From NCBI RefSeq assembly GCF_900114715.1, contig NZ_FOTY01000004.1, positions 62,001 to 126,000 of the forward strand: DNA of 64,000 bases, in the 5' to 3' direction. Position 1 is the stretch's first letter. Each line of letters begins with the position of its first letter. Below the pieces are notes generated by a model. The model had not been told where the DNA came from and did not search any database. It saw only the letters and a program-made list of their open reading frames with translations. The position numbers were made by a program, and so were the translations under genes. Positions 19,232 to 27,406 of this stretch are shown one piece after another. Source of the DNA: Salibacterium qingdaonense. GTDB lineage: Bacteria > Bacillota > Bacilli > Bacillales > Marinococcaceae.

Positions 19232-19349
19232 AAAAACCTCCTGAAAGCAAATGAATAAAAGGTTTAACGATGTAAAATCAGGGTAATATAATTGTGGAAA
19301 ATATACAATCCCGGACGTTTTTTTCAGGTGAAATTTTATAAAAAAATTG

Positions 19350-19378
19350 TTGACCTTCTGGATTAAGTGAATTATCAT
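19350..19378 (+). promoter_or_regulatory. Candidate SigmaA promoter, distal
   Basis: TTGACC at 19350-19355 and TATCAT at 19373-19378 with a 17-base spacer, pointing toward the gene at 19559, about 180 bases away. Confidence 0.4.
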
Positions 19379-19440
19379 GTAACAGTAGACACTTTTACCC
19401 CTTTGATGTGTGACAAAAGTTAGAATTTTTGTTCAATTAA

Positions 19441-19469
19441 TCGACAATGTTTCTCAGCTGTGCTATAGT
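19441..19469 (+). promoter_or_regulatory. Candidate SigmaA promoter, proximal
   Basis: TCGACA at 19441-19446 and TATAGT at 19464-19469 with a 17-base spacer. This is the nearer promoter for the gene at 19559 and leaves a leader of about 80 bases. Confidence 0.55.
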
Positions 19470-19558
19470 ACAGATGTGAAGCGTTGTTCAGAGTTTACAA
19501 AACGCCCGTTTCAATCGCAGATATATCCGGTGTAACACAATAATTAAGGAGGGATACG

Positions 19559-19993
19559 ATGCCTGTTAAAGAGAATCAGGAAACGCTCGTACGTACGAAA
19601 GCAAGAGAGCTCTGCAGTGCAATGGAGCTTAGAGGATGGGCAAGTACAAAGTTTGTACCGACTCCTCCTTATGGATATACACTGATAAGCACAACGGGAT
19701 GCCGCGCATGGTTCGGTAAACGGTGGGGAATGATCTGTGATGATATGGAAGACCATCTCAAAGTTGTGCTGGATGTTCCACGGGGTAAAGTAACGGAAGC
19801 GGAGTTAAGCCAGAGAACCGCTTTACCGATCACCGGAGAAAAGGAAGGCATCAGTTCGGTTGAGATTATTGACAACAGAGACCGGGATACTATTGTCCTT
19901 TACCTTTACGTCTCTGAACTCAAAAATCTTGAGTTTAAAAATAGTGAAATAATGGAAATTGTCAGTGATGTACGCCGCTGGGCATGCCTTTGA
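19559..19993 (+). CDS. Hypothetical protein, 144 residues
   Basis: I do not recognise this family. AAGGAGG at 19546-19552 and two good upstream promoters support expression. The protein is soluble, without signal peptide or membrane span. The first half is rich in aromatic and basic residues (MELRGWASTKFVPTPPYGYT, then CRAWFGKRWG) and ends in an acidic-hydrophobic stretch (DDMEDHLKVVLDVPRGKVTEAELSQ). The second half alternates hydrophobic and charged residues (SSVEIIDNRDRDTIVLYLYV), as in a beta-strand-rich domain. It has its own terminator, so it is a single-gene unit. No function inferred. Confidence 0.75.
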   Translation: MPVKENQETLVRTKARELCSAMELRGWASTKFVPTPPYGYTLISTTGCRAWFGKRWGMICDDMEDHLKVVLDVPRGKVTEAELSQRTALPITGEKEGISSVEIIDNRDRDTIVLYLYVSELKNLEFKNSEIMEIVSDVRRWACL

Positions 19994-20006
19994 TCGTTTA
20001 AACCAT

Positions 20007-20038
20007 GCGTCACCCTTCCATGGGTGCGCTTATTTTTT
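20007..20038 (+). terminator. Intrinsic terminator
   Basis: Stem GCG(T)CACCC / GGGTGCGC with one bulged T, then TTATTTTTT, directly after the gene at 19559. Confidence 0.75.
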
Positions 20039-20298
20039 GTTACATGATGCTTCAAAAAACTTTCATCCTGTGAATGACAGGACATCAGAAGATATGATTC
20101 CCGGATCCGGATCACCCGTATGCCCGGAGGACCACATGCCGCATAAGTTATCAGCGGAAGCTCCTCCATTATACAGGCGGGCTTCAACTGTTCAGGGCAC
20201 TCGCGTTTTTCTTATCAAAAGAGTAGGAAACTGTTTTTAAACATGTTACAATAATTTAAACTATATTTTTAGACAAAAATCGAAAGACGGGGTGCGGA

Positions 20299-20787
20299 AT
20301 GAAAGCGTATCGTCGTAAATTTTTCTATTTAGGAATAAACAATAAAACACTGGAACCTATGAGCATGGATAGAATCCGCCAAGCCGGGTTTGATTTAACG
20401 GTCAGTAAAACGGATCTTCCTTACATGATCAGTTTCTGCAGAGAATGGCGCGGTTTTTTTGAAGAAGCTGCCCGCGGTGTCCATCCGTTGTACCGTCCTT
20501 ATATTGAAGAGGCTGCTTCCTTTTTTGATGAACAGGTGGAGCAGATGACACTCTGTACAGCCCCTCACCATGATTCCACGTCATATATCCTTCCGTTCAC
20601 CGACCTTGTGGCATCGCTTATGCTTGCCTATAACGTTTTTGACACGGTGCTGGAAGAATACGAAAACATGCCGGCTCATTTTGAAACAGCGTTGAAATAC
20701 TACAGGCAGTTTGCTGTGAAGTCAGATTCCGACAAATCCCAATTTATCTTGAACAATCTGCCGGACCTTCGCCTGAGTGTCGAATAA
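20299..20787 (+). CDS. Hypothetical protein, 162 residues
   Basis: Not recognised. A purine-rich GACGGGGTG precedes the ATG. The protein is soluble and largely helical by eye, with aromatic-rich helices (PYMISFCREWRGFFEEAARG, PYIEEAASFFDEQVEQM) and a later segment FTDLVASLMLAYNVFDTVLEEY. The two Cys are not in a metal-binding pattern. It is preceded by an AT-rich region and followed by a strong terminator, so it is probably transcribed alone. No function inferred. Confidence 0.75.
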   Translation: MKAYRRKFFYLGINNKTLEPMSMDRIRQAGFDLTVSKTDLPYMISFCREWRGFFEEAARGVHPLYRPYIEEAASFFDEQVEQMTLCTAPHHDSTSYILPFTDLVASLMLAYNVFDTVLEEYENMPAHFETALKYYRQFAVKSDSDKSQFILNNLPDLRLSVE

Positions 20788-20797
20788 GCAGCGGTCG

Positions 20798-20826
20798 GCC
20801 TCTGATATAATCAGAGGCTTTTTTTA
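20798..20826 (+). terminator. Intrinsic terminator
   Basis: Perfect arms GCCTCTGAT and ATCAGAGGC around ATA, followed by seven T. Confidence 0.9.
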
Positions 20827-20898
20827 TAGGTAAAGGAATTTTAAAAAGATACGAAAGGGAGTCACGAGGTGTCTGTCTCAAAAATTAGGGCGCAGGCT

Positions 20899-20922
20899 GG
20901 AAGATGGAATCTTCCGTTTTTT
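20899..20922 (+). terminator. Terminator-like hairpin of uncertain role
   Basis: Arms GGAAGAT and ATCTTCC around GGA, followed by GTTTTTT. It lies 75 bases past the previous terminator and over 200 bases before the nucleoside transporter gene. It could be a back-up terminator, an attenuator or part of a dispersed repeat (TCTGTCTCAAAAATTAGG precedes it). Confidence 0.5.
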
Positions 20923-21088
20923 ATAGAATGAAAGAAATATCTACGAATTCATAAGAATTTCCCGGTTAATATTCCGTATCCCATACCAATTGCTTAAAAT
21001 GGTGAAGTTTTCTTCCGTACCTTTTTCCTATACATTATTTACTTTTTCGTGGAAATTTGATAAGTTATCTATGTCCTTTCAAAAAGAG

Positions 21089-21101
21089 GGAAAGCGTTTC
21101 C
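21089..21101 (+). promoter_or_regulatory. Possible CcpA (cre) site
   Basis: GGAAAGCGTTTCC, a perfect palindrome close to the cre consensus TGNAANCGNTNNCA but with GG/CC in place of the outer TG/CA. Placed 38 bases before the transporter start, it could act as a repression site on initiation or elongation. Confidence 0.4.
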
Positions 21102-21139
21102 TTATGCGGAGGGGATAATCAAAAAAGAGGGGTGAAACA

Positions 21140-22357
21140 ATGAATTTTTTATGGGGACTCATGGGTATTGCTTTCATTCTATTTCTGGCATTCCTTTTTT
21201 CCGACCGTAAAAAATCAATAAGTCCGCGTACCATTCTCGGCGGACTGGCTTTCCAGGTTCTGTTTGCGTTTATTGTACTTCAGTGGGAATGGGGACGTAA
21301 AGCACTGGAAGCATTGACAAGAGGGGTTCAGGCTGTTATTGACAGCTCCTATGAGGGAATTAACTTTCTCGTAGGTGACCTTCTTGCGTTGGATAACGTC
21401 GGCAGTGTGTTCGCTTTTGAAGTGCTTCCTATCATTATATTCTTCTCATCCTTGATAGCAGTTCTCTATTATATTGGTGTTATGCAGATTTTAATCAAGA
21501 TTATCGGAGGCTTTTTGTCTTATATTCTTGGAACAAGTAAGGCGGAATCCATGTCGGCGGCGGCGAACATTTTCGTCGGCCAGACGGAGGCTCCGCTTGT
21601 TGTACGGCCGTATCTTTCTGATATGACCCGTTCCGAAATTTTTGCAGTCATGACAGGAGGACTAGCATCCGTTGCCGGCTCTGTACTGTTCGGTTATTCC
21701 CAGCTCGGTATTCCGCTTGACAACCTGCTTGCCGCGAGTTTCATGGCAGCGCCGGGCGGGCTGATTATGGCAAAAACGATGATGCCTGAGACCGAAATTT
21801 CGGCAACGAGCGATACTATTACAATCGAAAAGGATACCGAGTCCCAGAACGTGATCGATGCCGCAGCACGCGGCGCTTCTACGGGTGTACAGCTCGCATT
21901 GAACGTCGGAGCGATGCTGCTTGCGTTTATCGGATTGATTGCGGTGATTAACTTGATTGTCGGCCTTCTCGGCAGCGCAGTCGGTATCGAAAGTTTGACA
22001 CTGGAAATGATTCTCGGTTACATCTTTGCTCCTATCGCTTTTATGATCGGCGTGCCATGGGGAGAAGCCCTGCAGGCCGGAAGCTTTATCGGACAGAAAC
22101 TGGTTGTGAACGAATTCGTTGCCTACGCCAGTTTCGCACCGGAAATTGAATCCTTTACTGAAAAATCCCGCGTCGTCATCACTTTTGCGTTGTGTGGGTT
22201 TGCGAATCTATCATCAATGGCTATTATCCTTGGCGGCTTTGGTTCTCTCGTACCGGAGAGACGAAATGAACTTGCCCAGCTGGGGCTTAAAGCGGTACTC
22301 GCAGGTGCCCTTACCTCCCTTCTCAGTGCCGCGATTGCCGGTATGTTTGTTGCCTGA
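21140..22357 (+). CDS. Concentrative nucleoside transporter (NupC/CNT family)
   Basis: A 405-residue inner-membrane symporter that takes up nucleosides with a cation. Family hallmarks are the mid-protein [15 protein letters not shown], the [14 protein letters not shown] stretch, the [15 protein letters not shown] loop and the [26 protein letters not shown] segment, which together form the nucleoside-binding core. Hydrophobic segments are spread over the whole length, with residues about 225-245 forming the single charged cytosolic loop. AGAGGGGTG precedes the start. Whether it prefers pyrimidine or purine nucleosides (NupC versus NupG/YutK of B. subtilis) cannot be decided here. Confidence 0.92.
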   Translation: MNFLWGLMGIAFILFLAFLFSDRKKSISPRTILGGLAFQVLFAFIVLQWEWGRKALEALTRGVQAVIDSSYEGINFLVGDLLALDNVGSVFAFEVLPIIIFFSSLIAVLYYIGVMQILIKIIGGFLSYILGTSKAESMSAAANIFVGQTEAPLVVRPYLSDMTRSEIFAVMTGGLASVAGSVLFGYSQLGIPLDNLLAASFMAAPGGLIMAKTMMPETEISATSDTITIEKDTESQNVIDAAARGASTGVQLALNVGAMLLAFIGLIAVINLIVGLLGSAVGIESLTLEMILGYIFAPIAFMIGVPWGEALQAGSFIGQKLVVNEFVAYASFAPEIESFTEKSRVVITFALCGFANLSSMAIILGGFGSLVPERRNELAQLGLKAVLAGALTSLLSAAIAGMFVA

Positions 22358-22457
22358 TAAGTGACCGCAGCAGCGCCTCTACGGAGAGCGCTGCTTTTCT
22401 TGCCAAAAGATTTGATTCCTGATATGCTTTTAGAAAATCGACTGGAGGGATCACCCT

Positions 22458-22898
22458 TTGGAAGAGCTTTTTGATGAAGAAGATGTGCGCAGCGTTTTCT
22501 TTCTTATCCGTCAGCTGCGTCCCCGGCTGCACGAAGAAGAGTACATAAAAGCAGTCCGCCGGATGCAGCAGGAAGGATACCGCCTTTTCGCATGGAAGGA
22601 AGAGGGAACGTTTACCGCAGCAGCTGGGCTCCGTTTTCAGGAAAATTTATATAACGGACGGCATGTGTGGCTTGACGATTTTGTCACAGATGAACGAAAG
22701 CGTTCCCAGGGTATCGGCAGAAAAGCTCTGTCGGACATCGAATCGTTTGCCGCATTACATGGAGCAGAGCGTGTCGTATTATCTTCAGGGCTTGAGCGGA
22801 CGCAGGCTCATTCGTTTTACGAGAATAAGATGAATTACGGGAAGAAAAGCTTTGTTTTTACTTCCGCACGCTTGGACGAAAAGGGGGGACGACAGTAA
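22458..22898 (+). CDS. GNAT-family N-acetyltransferase
   Basis: A 146-residue acetyl-CoA-dependent N-acetyltransferase. It starts with TTG, chosen because GGAGG at 22444-22448 has ideal spacing and no ATG is available nearby. The acetyl-CoA-binding motif A is visible in VTDERKRSQGIGRKAL (R/Q-x-x-G-x-G), preceded by the beta-4 strand HVWLDDFV and followed by SFYENKMNYGKKSFVF, the usual tail of the fold. The substrate is unknown. The TAA shares one base with the next gene's ATG, so the two are translationally coupled. Confidence 0.88.
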   Translation: MEELFDEEDVRSVFFLIRQLRPRLHEEEYIKAVRRMQQEGYRLFAWKEEGTFTAAAGLRFQENLYNGRHVWLDDFVTDERKRSQGIGRKALSDIESFAALHGAERVVLSSGLERTQAHSFYENKMNYGKKSFVFTSARLDEKGGRQ

Positions 22899-23101
22899 TG
22901 ATCCATCTAAAATGGACTGAGACAGAAACGATAAAGCAATTGCGCTGCCGACACGTTAACGCAAAGAAATATCAAGTGCATAATGTCCTGACTCCTGGAG
23001 AGGTATATGATGTCAAAAATGAAACAGAAGAGTTTTATTTCATTATCGACGATACCGGAAAAATCGGGGGATTCGAAAAATACTATTTTGAAGAAATCTA
23101 A
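22898..23101 (+). CDS. Small conserved protein (DUF6501-like)
   Basis: A 67-residue protein of unknown function. The sequence (TIKQLRCRHVNAKKYQVHNV, then LTPGEVYDVKNETEEFYFII and DDTGKIGGFEKYYFEEI) matches from memory a small family widespread in Bacillaceae. It reads as a compact beta-sheet protein with one Cys-His pair (CRH). It starts within the stop of the acetyltransferase gene. Confidence 0.75.
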   Translation: MIHLKWTETETIKQLRCRHVNAKKYQVHNVLTPGEVYDVKNETEEFYFIIDDTGKIGGFEKYYFEEI

Positions 23102-23156
23102 AACGATAAACAAAGGATGTTTTGAACAAACTTATAAATGAAAAAGGTTGATGTAG

Positions 23157-23549
23157 ATGAGTGTCTGGTACAAAATCAGCAGAATCTTCAAACCAAGAGA
23201 AGAAACATCCGAAGAACCTAAACACCAAGGTTTGAAAACAAGATATTACGCCGCTGGTTTCACGAGAGTCTTCCGAAACCTGGAGCAGCTTCCGGAAACG
23301 AGCGGAAAAATCAACAAAGTCATTAAAGCAGACCAGGAGCGGGGGGAACTCTTTCTGGAAGCCGCTGAGGGGAGAGACCGATTTGATGTGATTATCACCA
23401 TCGTACAGGTCGGTCCCAATGAAACGGCCGTGGATATTGTATCGTCCATCCAGAAAAAATCGGGGGACTGGGGAAAAAATTACCCTGTCATCCAGCATGT
23501 TCTTCAAAAGCTCGATCAGTCGTTTCCTTCCATCAAAAAGGCAAAATGA
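23157..23549 (+). CDS. Conserved cytosolic protein of unknown function
   Basis: A 130-residue soluble protein. The layout (short basic start, then LKTRYYAAGFTRVFRNLEQL, ERGELFLEA, FDVIITIVQVGPNETAVDIV and a helical tail) resembles, from memory, an uncharacterised family of Bacillaceae cytosolic proteins with an alpha-beta fold. AAAGG at 23142-23146 is a modest ribosome binding site. It probably shares a transcript with the two genes upstream, since no terminator lies between, and ends at the hairpin at 23573. Confidence 0.7.
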   Translation: MSVWYKISRIFKPREETSEEPKHQGLKTRYYAAGFTRVFRNLEQLPETSGKINKVIKADQERGELFLEAAEGRDRFDVIITIVQVGPNETAVDIVSSIQKKSGDWGKNYPVIQHVLQKLDQSFPSIKKAK

Positions 23550-23572
23550 AAAGGTCCGATGAAAAACTGTCC

Positions 23573-23597
23573 TGTACCTACAGGGCAGTTTTTTTGT
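23573..23597 (+). terminator. Intrinsic terminator
   Basis: Stem AAACTGTCCTGTA / TACAGGGCAGTTT with one mismatch and a two-base loop, running into a T-tract. Confidence 0.9.
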
Positions 23598-23676
23598 GTT
23601 TATCCTCAAAAACCCTTGTGCACCAACTGTTTCACAGGTGTGTATTCCTGACAAGGACACGTTTTTTAAAGTTAAC

Positions 23677-23694
23677 TATTGTGGTATAACAATA
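23677..23694. repeat. Small inverted repeat in the protease promoter region
   Basis: TATTGT and ACAATA flank GGTATA. A second imperfect symmetry (ATACTATA ... TATTAGTAT) follows within 30 bases. The AT-rich segment lies about 100 bases before the protease gene and could be an operator-promoter overlap; no certain -35/-10 pair was picked. Confidence 0.3.
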
Positions 23695-23794
23695 ATACTA
23701 TAGAAATGATATATTAGTATAGAAATAAAGGCAGGTGTATGGACTACCTGTTATGTTGTATAGTGGAGACAGGGGAAGAATAAAGGAGAATGGC

Positions 23795-24628
23795 ATGAAA
23801 AGAAGACATAAAGATACATTGGAAGAAATGCATGATGAAGCCTATGAAAATCTTTCCTATGAAGAATTTCAGGAGGCGCTTGAAGAAGAGCCGAAACAGC
23901 GTACGAAAGAAAAACGAAAGCGTAGAAAAAAGCGTAAAGGCATAAAATGGACGGCTTTTGTTATTGCAGCCATGCTCATTTTTCAGACATCCGCAATGTT
24001 ATTTGATACATTCCGTCTTGATGTGTTCAGCTTCCTGCAGACGTCCTACCGGCTGTCGCAGGACGAACAGATTCAGGACTGGAAAGAATCGGTCGTAACA
24101 GTGCAGGGAGATGGGAAATATATCCGGACGCAGGGCACAGGGTTCTTTATTTCTGAAGACGGCCTGGCATTGACGAATCATCATGTGATTGAAAACCAGG
24201 ATGCCATCGCGGTAAGTGCCCGGGGCGGGGAGATACACGAAGGGGAACTTCTGGCTGCTGATGCCAAAAAAGATCTCGCGCTTCTCGATATAGAAGGAAA
24301 CGGATTTTCCCCGCTTCCTCTTCAGGAAAAAAACGATACTCCGGGAGACCATATCTATGTCATAGGGAACCCGCTGTCTTTTACAAAGATCGCGAATGAA
24401 GGAAAAGTGTTGAGTCGGGAGGAGACCGGTAGTGATGATATGGGGCTTTCCGCCCCTATTTATCAAGGGAACAGCGGAAGTCCAGTAATTACAGAAGAAG
24501 GCAGGGTAAGCGGGGTCGTGTACGCCAGAAGAACCGGATCCGGAACCGGGCAGGAAACAATCGGACTGGCGGTTTCTGCTGAGAAAGTACATGCTTTTCT
24601 TGAGCAACATGAAGAACACCTGGAATAA
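23795..24628 (+). CDS. Membrane-anchored trypsin-like serine protease (HtrA/DegP-like, no PDZ)
   Basis: A 277-residue S1C-type protease. AAAGGAG at 23782-23788 favours the ATG at 23795 over an earlier in-frame ATG at 23735. The N-terminus is a highly charged cytosolic tail (about residues 1-50, ending in RKRRKKRKG), followed by one membrane span (TAFVIAAMLIFQTSAMLFDT), so the catalytic domain sits outside the membrane. The triad is visible as TNHHV (His), DLALLD (Asp) and GNSGSP (Ser). Unlike HtrA/HtrB it stops after the protease fold with no PDZ domain. A role in envelope protein quality control is inference. Confidence 0.88.
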   Translation: MKRRHKDTLEEMHDEAYENLSYEEFQEALEEEPKQRTKEKRKRRKKRKGIKWTAFVIAAMLIFQTSAMLFDTFRLDVFSFLQTSYRLSQDEQIQDWKESVVTVQGDGKYIRTQGTGFFISEDGLALTNHHVIENQDAIAVSARGGEIHEGELLAADAKKDLALLDIEGNGFSPLPLQEKNDTPGDHIYVIGNPLSFTKIANEGKVLSREETGSDDMGLSAPIYQGNSGSPVITEEGRVSGVVYARRTGSGTGQETIGLAVSAEKVHAFLEQHEEHLE

Positions 24629-24644
24629 AAATGTGCAACCACTT

Positions 24645-24687
24645 AAAAGGCTGTCTATCCCGGTACCTGCGGGATAGACAGCCTTTT
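24645..24687. terminator. Bidirectional terminator between protease and ykpA
   Basis: Perfect arms of 18 bases, AAAAGGCTGTCTATCCCG and CGGGATAGACAGCCTTTT, around a 7-base loop. The A-run and T-run flanks let it serve both convergent genes. Confidence 0.92.
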
Positions 24688-24695
24688 GACAGCAG

Positions 24696-26303
24696 TTATT
24701 TTTTTTGAAGCTTCTGGTCTTCAATATATTCATCATACGTCGTCTGCTTATCGATAACGCCGTCCGGAGTAAATTCGATAATCCGGTTGGCAATGGTCTG
24801 GACGAATTCGTGGTCGTGGGAGGAAAACAGAACCGCGCCGTTAAAATTGATGAGCCCGTTGTTCAAGGCCGTAATGGACTCCAGGTCCAAATGGTTGGTC
24901 GGTTCATCCATAATCAGTACATTGGCACCGCTCAGCATCATTTTGGAAAGCATACAGCGTACTTTTTCCCCGCCGGACAGTACTTTTGCTTTCTTGAATA
25001 CTTCCTCGCCGGAAAACAGCATTCTGCCAAGAAAGCCGCGGATGAACGTTTCCGTTTGATCATTTGGGGAGTACTGACGAAGCCAGTCCGCAAGATTCAG
25101 ATCCACTCCATCGAAAAATTCCGAGTTGTCTTTTGGGAAGTAGGAAATCGAGGTCGTTAGTCCCCACTTATAGGAACCGCTGTCCGGCTCCATCTCACCG
25201 GAGATGATTTTAAAAAGCGTTGTTTTCGCTATTTCCTGATCTCCAACAAAAGCGGCTTTTTCATTCCCCCGCAGCGTAAAATTGACGTTATCAAGAACCT
25301 TCACCCCGTCAATCGTTTTACTGAGGTTTTCCACGACAAGCAGATCTTTCCCGAGTTCACGATCCGGTTTGAACTGAATGAACGGGTAGCGTCTCGAAGA
25401 GGGCTTAAGATCATCAAGTGTGATGTTATCAAGCATTTTCTTTCTTGATGTCGCCTGCTTTGACTTTGACTTGTTCGCACTGAAACGCTCAATAAACTCT
25501 TTCAGCTCTTTAATCTTCTCTTCTTTTTTCTTGTTTTCTTCTTTGGCCATCTTCTGGGCAAGTTGGCTGGATTCATACCAGAAGTCATAGTTTCCGACAT
25601 ACAGCTCGATTTTACCGTAATCAATATCGGCAATATGGGTGCAGACCTGGTTTAAAAAGTGACGATCGTGGGAAACAACAATGACCGTGTTTTCAAAGTT
25701 GATTAGAAACTCTTCCAACCACTGCACTGCTGCGATGTCGAGGTTGTTGGTCGGCTCATCGAGCAAAAGGACGTCCGGGTTGCCAAACAGAGCTTGAGCC
25801 AGAAGGACTTTCACTTTTTCAGAGCCGGCCAGTTCCGACATTTTCTTTTCATGCAGATCTTCGCTTACACCGAGACCACGCAGCAGTTGAGCAGCTTCTG
25901 TTTCCGCTTCATAACCGCCGAGTTCGGCAAATTCACCTTCGAGTTCCGCCGCTTTCATTCCGTCTTCATCAGAAAAGTCAGGCTTCATGTAAATCGCATC
26001 TTTTTCCTCCATTACTTCATGAAGGCGGGAGTGTCCCATGATGACAACATCCATCACCCGTTCTGATTCATAAGCAAACTGATCCTGTTTCAGTACAGCG
26101 AGCCGTTTTCCCTTTTCCATTTGAACGTGGCCGCCCGTAGAATCAATTTCGCCGGAAAGTATCTTAAGAAACGTCGATTTTCCGGCTCCGTTTGCACCTA
26201 TAATTCCGTAGCAGTTTCCGGGAGTAAACTTAATATTTACGTCTTCAAAAAGTTTTTTATCTCCAAAACGGAGCTCTACATTCTGACAGTTAATCAACAG
26301 CAT
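24696..26303 (-). CDS. ykpA: ABC-F ATP-binding protein YkpA
   Basis: A 535-residue soluble protein with two ABC ATPase domains and no membrane part, the ABC-F type that acts on ribosomes. The first domain has Walker A GANGAGKS near residues 36-43, signature LAGSEKVKVLLAQAL and Walker B VLLLDEPTN; the linker is the usual Lys/Glu-rich helical P-site tongue (SQLAQKMAKEENKKKEEKIK). The second domain has LSGGEKVRCMLSK and VLIMDEPTNHLDL, but its Walker A reads GDQEIAKT, with Ala in place of the Gly before the Lys. It matches B. subtilis YkpA (540 residues) almost throughout. AAAGGATG precedes the ATG on the minus strand. Confidence 0.93.
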   Translation of the reverse strand: MLLINCQNVELRFGDKKLFEDVNIKFTPGNCYGIIGANGAGKSTFLKILSGEIDSTGGHVQMEKGKRLAVLKQDQFAYESERVMDVVIMGHSRLHEVMEEKDAIYMKPDFSDEDGMKAAELEGEFAELGGYEAETEAAQLLRGLGVSEDLHEKKMSELAGSEKVKVLLAQALFGNPDVLLLDEPTNNLDIAAVQWLEEFLINFENTVIVVSHDRHFLNQVCTHIADIDYGKIELYVGNYDFWYESSQLAQKMAKEENKKKEEKIKELKEFIERFSANKSKSKQATSRKKMLDNITLDDLKPSSRRYPFIQFKPDRELGKDLLVVENLSKTIDGVKVLDNVNFTLRGNEKAAFVGDQEIAKTTLFKIISGEMEPDSGSYKWGLTTSISYFPKDNSEFFDGVDLNLADWLRQYSPNDQTETFIRGFLGRMLFSGEEVFKKAKVLSGGEKVRCMLSKMMLSGANVLIMDEPTNHLDLESITALNNGLINFNGAVLFSSHDHEFVQTIANRIIEFTPDGVIDKQTTYDEYIEDQKLQKK

Positions 26304-26401
26304 TCATCCTTTTCATTAAACTAATTTTTATGATAACACATTTCCACCCGGGAATACGAAGGGGGGAACAAGATTACCTTTTTCTTTTTCAATCTCATGT
26401 T

Positions 26402-26430
26402 TTGACATGAGAAAAGTAGACCTATAGAAT
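26402..26430 (+). promoter_or_regulatory. SigmaA promoter of the tetR-MFS operon
   Basis: TTGACA at 26402-26407 and TAGAAT at 26425-26430 with a 17-base spacer. The candidate operators begin 16 bases downstream. Confidence 0.65.
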
Positions 26431-26445
26431 ATAGTAGGTTGTTGA

Positions 26446-26476
26446 ACTGATCAGTACTTAAATGACTAAACGGTCA
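26446..26476. promoter_or_regulatory. Candidate TetR-family operators
   Basis: ACTGATCAGT (26446-26455) is a perfect 10-base palindrome; TGACTAAACGGTCA (26463-26476) is a second dyad with TGAC/GTCA ends. Both lie just past the -10, where a bound repressor would block initiation. Autoregulation by the TetR protein encoded next is the natural inference. Confidence 0.5.
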
Positions 26477-26505
26477 GCGCAAGTAAGAAAGGGAGCAATG
26501 CGCAG

Positions 26506-27405
26506 ATGGATAAGCATGAAGCCATTATACAGACAGCACTGCAGATGTTTTCGGAGAAGGGGTATTTTTCCACATCCGTCCAGGAAATTGTCTCCTCCTG
26601 CGGTATATCAAAAGGTAGTTTCTACAATTATTTTGCCTCTAAAGAGGATCTTTTAATGGAAGTGTTCCGCTACAATCACCAGCAGATTTTAAAAAAAGCG
26701 GAAAACCTTCATATGGATGAGACACTCTCCGTGAAGAAGCAGTTAATCAAAATGATCAGTATGGAACTGGAAGGGATGGCCGACAATCGAGAGTTTTTTC
26801 TTCTTCTTCAAAAGGTGGTATCCGTGCAGGAACACAAAAAGCTGATGCCTCTCATGAAAAGGACAAAAGCAGCCATGATCCGCCTTCATAAAGACTGGCT
26901 GCTGAAAGTTTACGGCGAAGATATCCGGACGCAGATATGGGACCATGTGCTGTTTCTGCAGGGAGCGATGAAAGAATATATTACACTGCTGAAAGAACAC
27001 AATACGTCTGTCGATCCGGAAAAGTTTGCCGGCGGCATCATTGCAAAACTGGATGTTCTGGTTAAATACGGAAATCATCTCGATCCTATTTTAACTGATG
27101 AATGGATGAGCGAATACGAAAAGATAGCCGAGCATCCGGATATGAAGACATCAGAAGAAAAACGAGAAGACCAACTGGCCGCTGTGAAAACCCAGATCCA
27201 TCACCTTTCTGAAAGCATAGGCATTAAAGAAGAACTGACAAACGCCATTCTTCTTCTCGAAGAAGAATGGAAGACCCCGGATCCCCGGTCCTTTTTGATG
27301 AACGCTCTTTTTGATTTTTTAACCCGGCCGGGGCTGGAGAAACAGGTGGAAACACTAAAAGACTTTTATTATCAAAAACAAAATGAGAGTAAAGAAGGAA
27401 GATAG
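26506..27405 (+). CDS. TetR-family transcriptional regulator
   Basis: A 299-residue regulator. The N-terminal TetR HTH is clear: AIIQTALQMFSEKGYFSTSV, then EIVSSCGISKGSFYNYFASKEDLL (about residues 5-52). The C-terminal ligand-binding part is long for the family (usually near 190-210 residues in total), with an extra helical segment after residue 200 (EEKREDQLAAVKTQIHHLSE). GGGAG precedes the ATG. It lies one base upstream of an MFS drug efflux gene, an arrangement typical of a repressor controlling its own exporter. The inducer is unknown. Confidence 0.9.
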   Translation: MDKHEAIIQTALQMFSEKGYFSTSVQEIVSSCGISKGSFYNYFASKEDLLMEVFRYNHQQILKKAENLHMDETLSVKKQLIKMISMELEGMADNREFFLLLQKVVSVQEHKKLMPLMKRTKAAMIRLHKDWLLKVYGEDIRTQIWDHVLFLQGAMKEYITLLKEHNTSVDPEKFAGGIIAKLDVLVKYGNHLDPILTDEWMSEYEKIAEHPDMKTSEEKREDQLAAVKTQIHHLSESIGIKEELTNAILLLEEEWKTPDPRSFLMNALFDFLTRPGLEKQVETLKDFYYQKQNESKEGR

Positions 27406-27406
27406 T

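Larger units (their letters stand above)
20827..21139. other. Leader region of the nucleoside transporter
   Basis: No gene. It contains a second terminator-like hairpin (20899-20922) and a catabolite-repression-like palindrome (21089-21101), both listed separately. I compared it with the purine riboswitch consensus and saw no match. Confidence 0.4.

Noticed and set aside
23999-24793. 264-codon minus-strand frame over the protease gene
   Set aside because: Antisense to a serine protease with an intact catalytic triad and crosses the bidirectional terminator.
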